DNA of 44,100 nucleotides, from contig JACRHS010000023.1 in the NCBI GenBank assembly GCA_016217595.1, forward strand, positions 1-44,100, given 5' to 3'. The position numbers were made by a program, and so were the translations under genes. Each line of letters opens with the position of its first letter. The stretch's first letter is position 1. Source of the DNA: Opitutia bacterium (GTDB taxonomy: Bacteria; Verrucomicrobiota; Verrucomicrobiia; Opitutales; Opitutaceae). Of this stretch, positions 42,248 through 44,100 are shown one piece after another. Under the pieces are notes generated by a model, which was not told the DNA's origin, did not search any database, and worked only from the letters and a program-made list of their open reading frames with translations.

Positions 42248-44100
42248 ATGGGCTACTGGCTGCGCATGTTGGAGGATTGGACGAGCCACCAGGACTACGG
42301 GTGGTTTGTGGCGGCGCTTTGCTGGTTCGCCGTCGCCCTCGCCGCCGCGCTGCGTCGCGACGAAAAGAATCAACGCGCCCCCGTCTGGTGGCTCCTCGCG
42401 CTCGCCGCCACCGGCATCGTCAACGCCATCACCGAGCTGCTGTTCTTCGCACAGTATGCCAGTTTCCCTTATCTCGGATTCGATTTCTTTCTCGGCGTAA
42501 TCTCCGCCCTGGGGACAATGGCGCTGTGGGCTCCGCTGGCTCGAGGCCTTCCGCGTCCGCGCGCCATCTTGCGACTGAGCGCCTTGGTGCTCGCTGGCCT
42601 TGCCCTGGCCACCGGACGCTTTCTTGAGCCAATTCTAGGCGGTTGGATCTGGGCGTTGGCGACAACACTCGGAATCTGGATCACCGTGCGCGCGCTCCGC
42701 CGCAATCACGCGCTACTGGGATTGCCGCCCAACGATCAGAGACGCTTTAATCTTGGGCTGTTCTGCATAGCGCTCTGGCCGGTGATCACGACCTTTGGGC
42801 CGCTCGCCTACACTTTCCTCGAAGGTCGACGCAACGCCGACCTGGGCCACTTCGCGCTGCCTGCCGCGATTTGGCATAGCGCAGCCGCCCTTCTCCTCGC
42901 TTGGTCGCTTTGGGCGGCGCAATTGCGAGCACTGGCCGAGGTCTCCACCTATAGCCGGCGTAATTTGCGTTCCGATGTGCGCGTGGGATTAAGCGTATTG
43001 GCGTTGTGGCTGGCGCTCGGCGCAGGGCTTTCGGTCTATAATGGCCGCCAAGCCCGCATCGCATTTGAGCAAAGCCTCATCTCTCGCACCCAAGCCGTCG
43101 TCGCCCTGATGGATGAGCAAGCTATTAAAAATCTGCTGAATGATGACCTCAAAATCGGGAGCCTAGCAAAATCCATCAACGCTAGCGGCCAGGATTTTGA
43201 GCTGATTTACCTGCATCGATATAACCACGAAGCATTGGTGGCCGTTCGCCAGCAGCTCACCAGGCTAGCGAAATCCGATCCCAGCTTAATAGGTGTCAAT
43301 ATAGCCGTATTTGGAAAAACCCGTTTAATAACCTTGGTCAGAGCAACCGGTTTTTCCAGCCTAGGGAGATGGCTGGTAGTAATAAGACTTCTTTCTGACG
43401 AGGATCGGCGGCTGTTTGCCGCAGGAAAACCCTTTGTCGATGGCCCCTGGCGTCAACAATGGCGCGCCCATTTCAACGCCTTCGCCCCCGTCAAAGTGAT
43501 CACTGGCGAATACCGTGGACGCTGCTGGGTCATGACCAGTGTTTATGCCACGAGCTGGACCGCCTCATTCGCCCACGCGCGCCTGCAAGCGATGACGGTC
43601 ACCGGCATTGGCGTGATTCTGTGGGCGGTGGCGATCGTCTACCGGTTGCGGCGCACCGAGCAGGAATGGGCATTGCAACGCGCCGAGCAGGCGCAGAACG
43701 CCGACAAGGCCAAAAGCGAATTCCTCGCGCAGGTCAGCCACGAGCTGCGCAACCCCCTGCAAGGCGTGCTCGGCTACGGGGAATTGCTCGAGCAGGAGGC
43801 CCTGCCGCCCTCCGCCCACGCCCTGATCGGCAAGATGCGTTCCCAGGGCACGCTCATGCTCCGTCTGGTCAACGATCTGATCGACCTGGGCGCGCTCCAG
43901 TCCGGCGCGTTCCGCCTGCACCTCGGCCACGTCCGGCTGCGCGCGCTCGCCGAGGAATGCATGGACTCGATCCGTCCCAAAGCGACCGCCAAGCGCCTCG
44001 CGCTCGAATGGAGTTACGACGATTCCCTGCCCGAAGTGATCGAGGCCGACGACGCGCGCCTGCGCCAGGTGCTGCTCAACCTCCTCGGCAACGCCGTCAA
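42248..44100 (+). CDS. Multi-pass membrane sensor histidine kinase, 3' truncated
   Basis: Open from ATG 42248 to the window end (617 codons). Residues 1-245 hold about seven hydrophobic helices (WFVAALCWFAVALAAAL; WWLLALAATGIVNAITELLFF; LFCIALWPVITTFGPLAY; LALWLALGAGLSVYN), a possible 7TM or MASE-like sensor. An extracytoplasmic domain follows (about 280-445), then a helix (MTVTGIGVILWAVAIVYRL), a short coiled coil and a HisKA domain with H498 (FLAQVSHELRNPLQGVLGYGELL). The HATPase N-box (LRQVLLNLLGNAV, N615) is reached just before the edge; the rest, possibly including a receiver or Hpt, lies outside. No Shine-Dalgarno is visible at ATG 42248. Codon usage is noticeably more AT-rich at 43080-43420, inside the sensor. 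Confidence 0.88.
   Translation, partial: MGYWLRMLEDWTSHQDYGWFVAALCWFAVALAAALRRDEKNQRAPVWWLLALAATGIVNAITELLFFAQYASFPYLGFDFFLGVISALGTMALWAPLARGLPRPRAILRLSALVLAGLALATGRFLEPILGGWIWALATTLGIWITVRALRRNHALLGLPPNDQRRFNLGLFCIALWPVITTFGPLAYTFLEGRRNADLGHFALPAAIWHSAAALLLAWSLWAAQLRALAEVSTYSRRNLRSDVRVGLSVLALWLALGAGLSVYNGRQARIAFEQSLISRTQAVVALMDEQAIKNLLNDDLKIGSLAKSINASGQDFELIYLHRYNHEALVAVRQQLTRLAKSDPSLIGVNIAVFGKTRLITLVRATGFSSLGRWLVVIRLLSDEDRRLFAAGKPFVDGPWRQQWRAHFNAFAPVKVITGEYRGRCWVMTSVYATSWTASFAHARLQAMTVTGIGVILWAVAIVYRLRRTEQEWALQRAEQAQNADKAKSEFLAQVSHELRNPLQGVLGYGELLEQEALPPSAHALIGKMRSQGTLMLRLVNDLIDLGALQSGAFRLHLGHVRLRALAEECMDSIRPKATAKRLALEWSYDDSLPEVIEADDARLRQVLLNLLGNAV

Overview
The window looks like chromosomal DNA of a high-GC, Gram-negative member of the Verrucomicrobiota, most likely close to Opitutaceae. 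This is inferred from content, with no database search: a giant autotransporter-associated beta-strand-repeat protein with a PEP-CTERM tail, a FecI/FecR/STN-TonB receptor set, a GxxExxY protein inside CACGAAA repeats, and a VWA protein with an anti-sigma-like N-terminus beside an ECF sigma gene. No rRNA, tRNA, CRISPR array or replication origin was recognised.

Layout. 1-1.7 kb: the end of a hybrid kinase (receiver plus Hpt), a convergent NarL-type response regulator, then a small secreted proline-rich peptide closed by a perfect terminator. 1.8-4.9 kb: LysR regulator, SlyD-like prolyl isomerase, an orphan hypothetical protein and rsmH. 4.9-9.3 kb: a tesA / ybbA-ybbP type cluster (GDSL esterase divergent from a LolD-like ATPase and an FtsX-like permease). 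A 0.46 kb GxxExxY element with CACGAAA inverted ends sits between ATPase and permease, and a second, cargo-less repeat pair straddles the esterase start. 9.3-12.5 kb: a tight operon of outer-membrane barrel, periplasmic cupredoxin and membrane-bound class III adenylate cyclase, plausibly a metal or redox to cAMP relay.

12.7-31.0 kb is an envelope/uptake island: a TPR protein with a degenerate metallopeptidase motif, a TonB receptor whose STN domain is followed by a second, internal signal peptide, FecR, a FecI-like sigma factor, a 2038-residue beta-strand-repeat PEP-CTERM protein, and an operon of three genes joined by ATGA overlaps: polysaccharide deacetylase, an S9-peptidase-like gene interrupted by one in-frame TAA and lacking the nucleophile, and a second degenerate TPR paralogue. 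Three catalytically degraded peptidase-like proteins around one TonB receptor is the most unusual feature of the island.

31.2-44.1 kb: VWA/anti-sigma protein with its ECF sigma factor; a GYF2-M48 metallopeptidase-pseudopilin chimera; an oligopeptide-binding lipoprotein; a two-gene RND efflux system (adaptor plus pump); and the first 617 codons of a multi-pass membrane sensor histidine kinase that runs off the window. Long antisense frames over the GC-rich genes were judged to be shadows.
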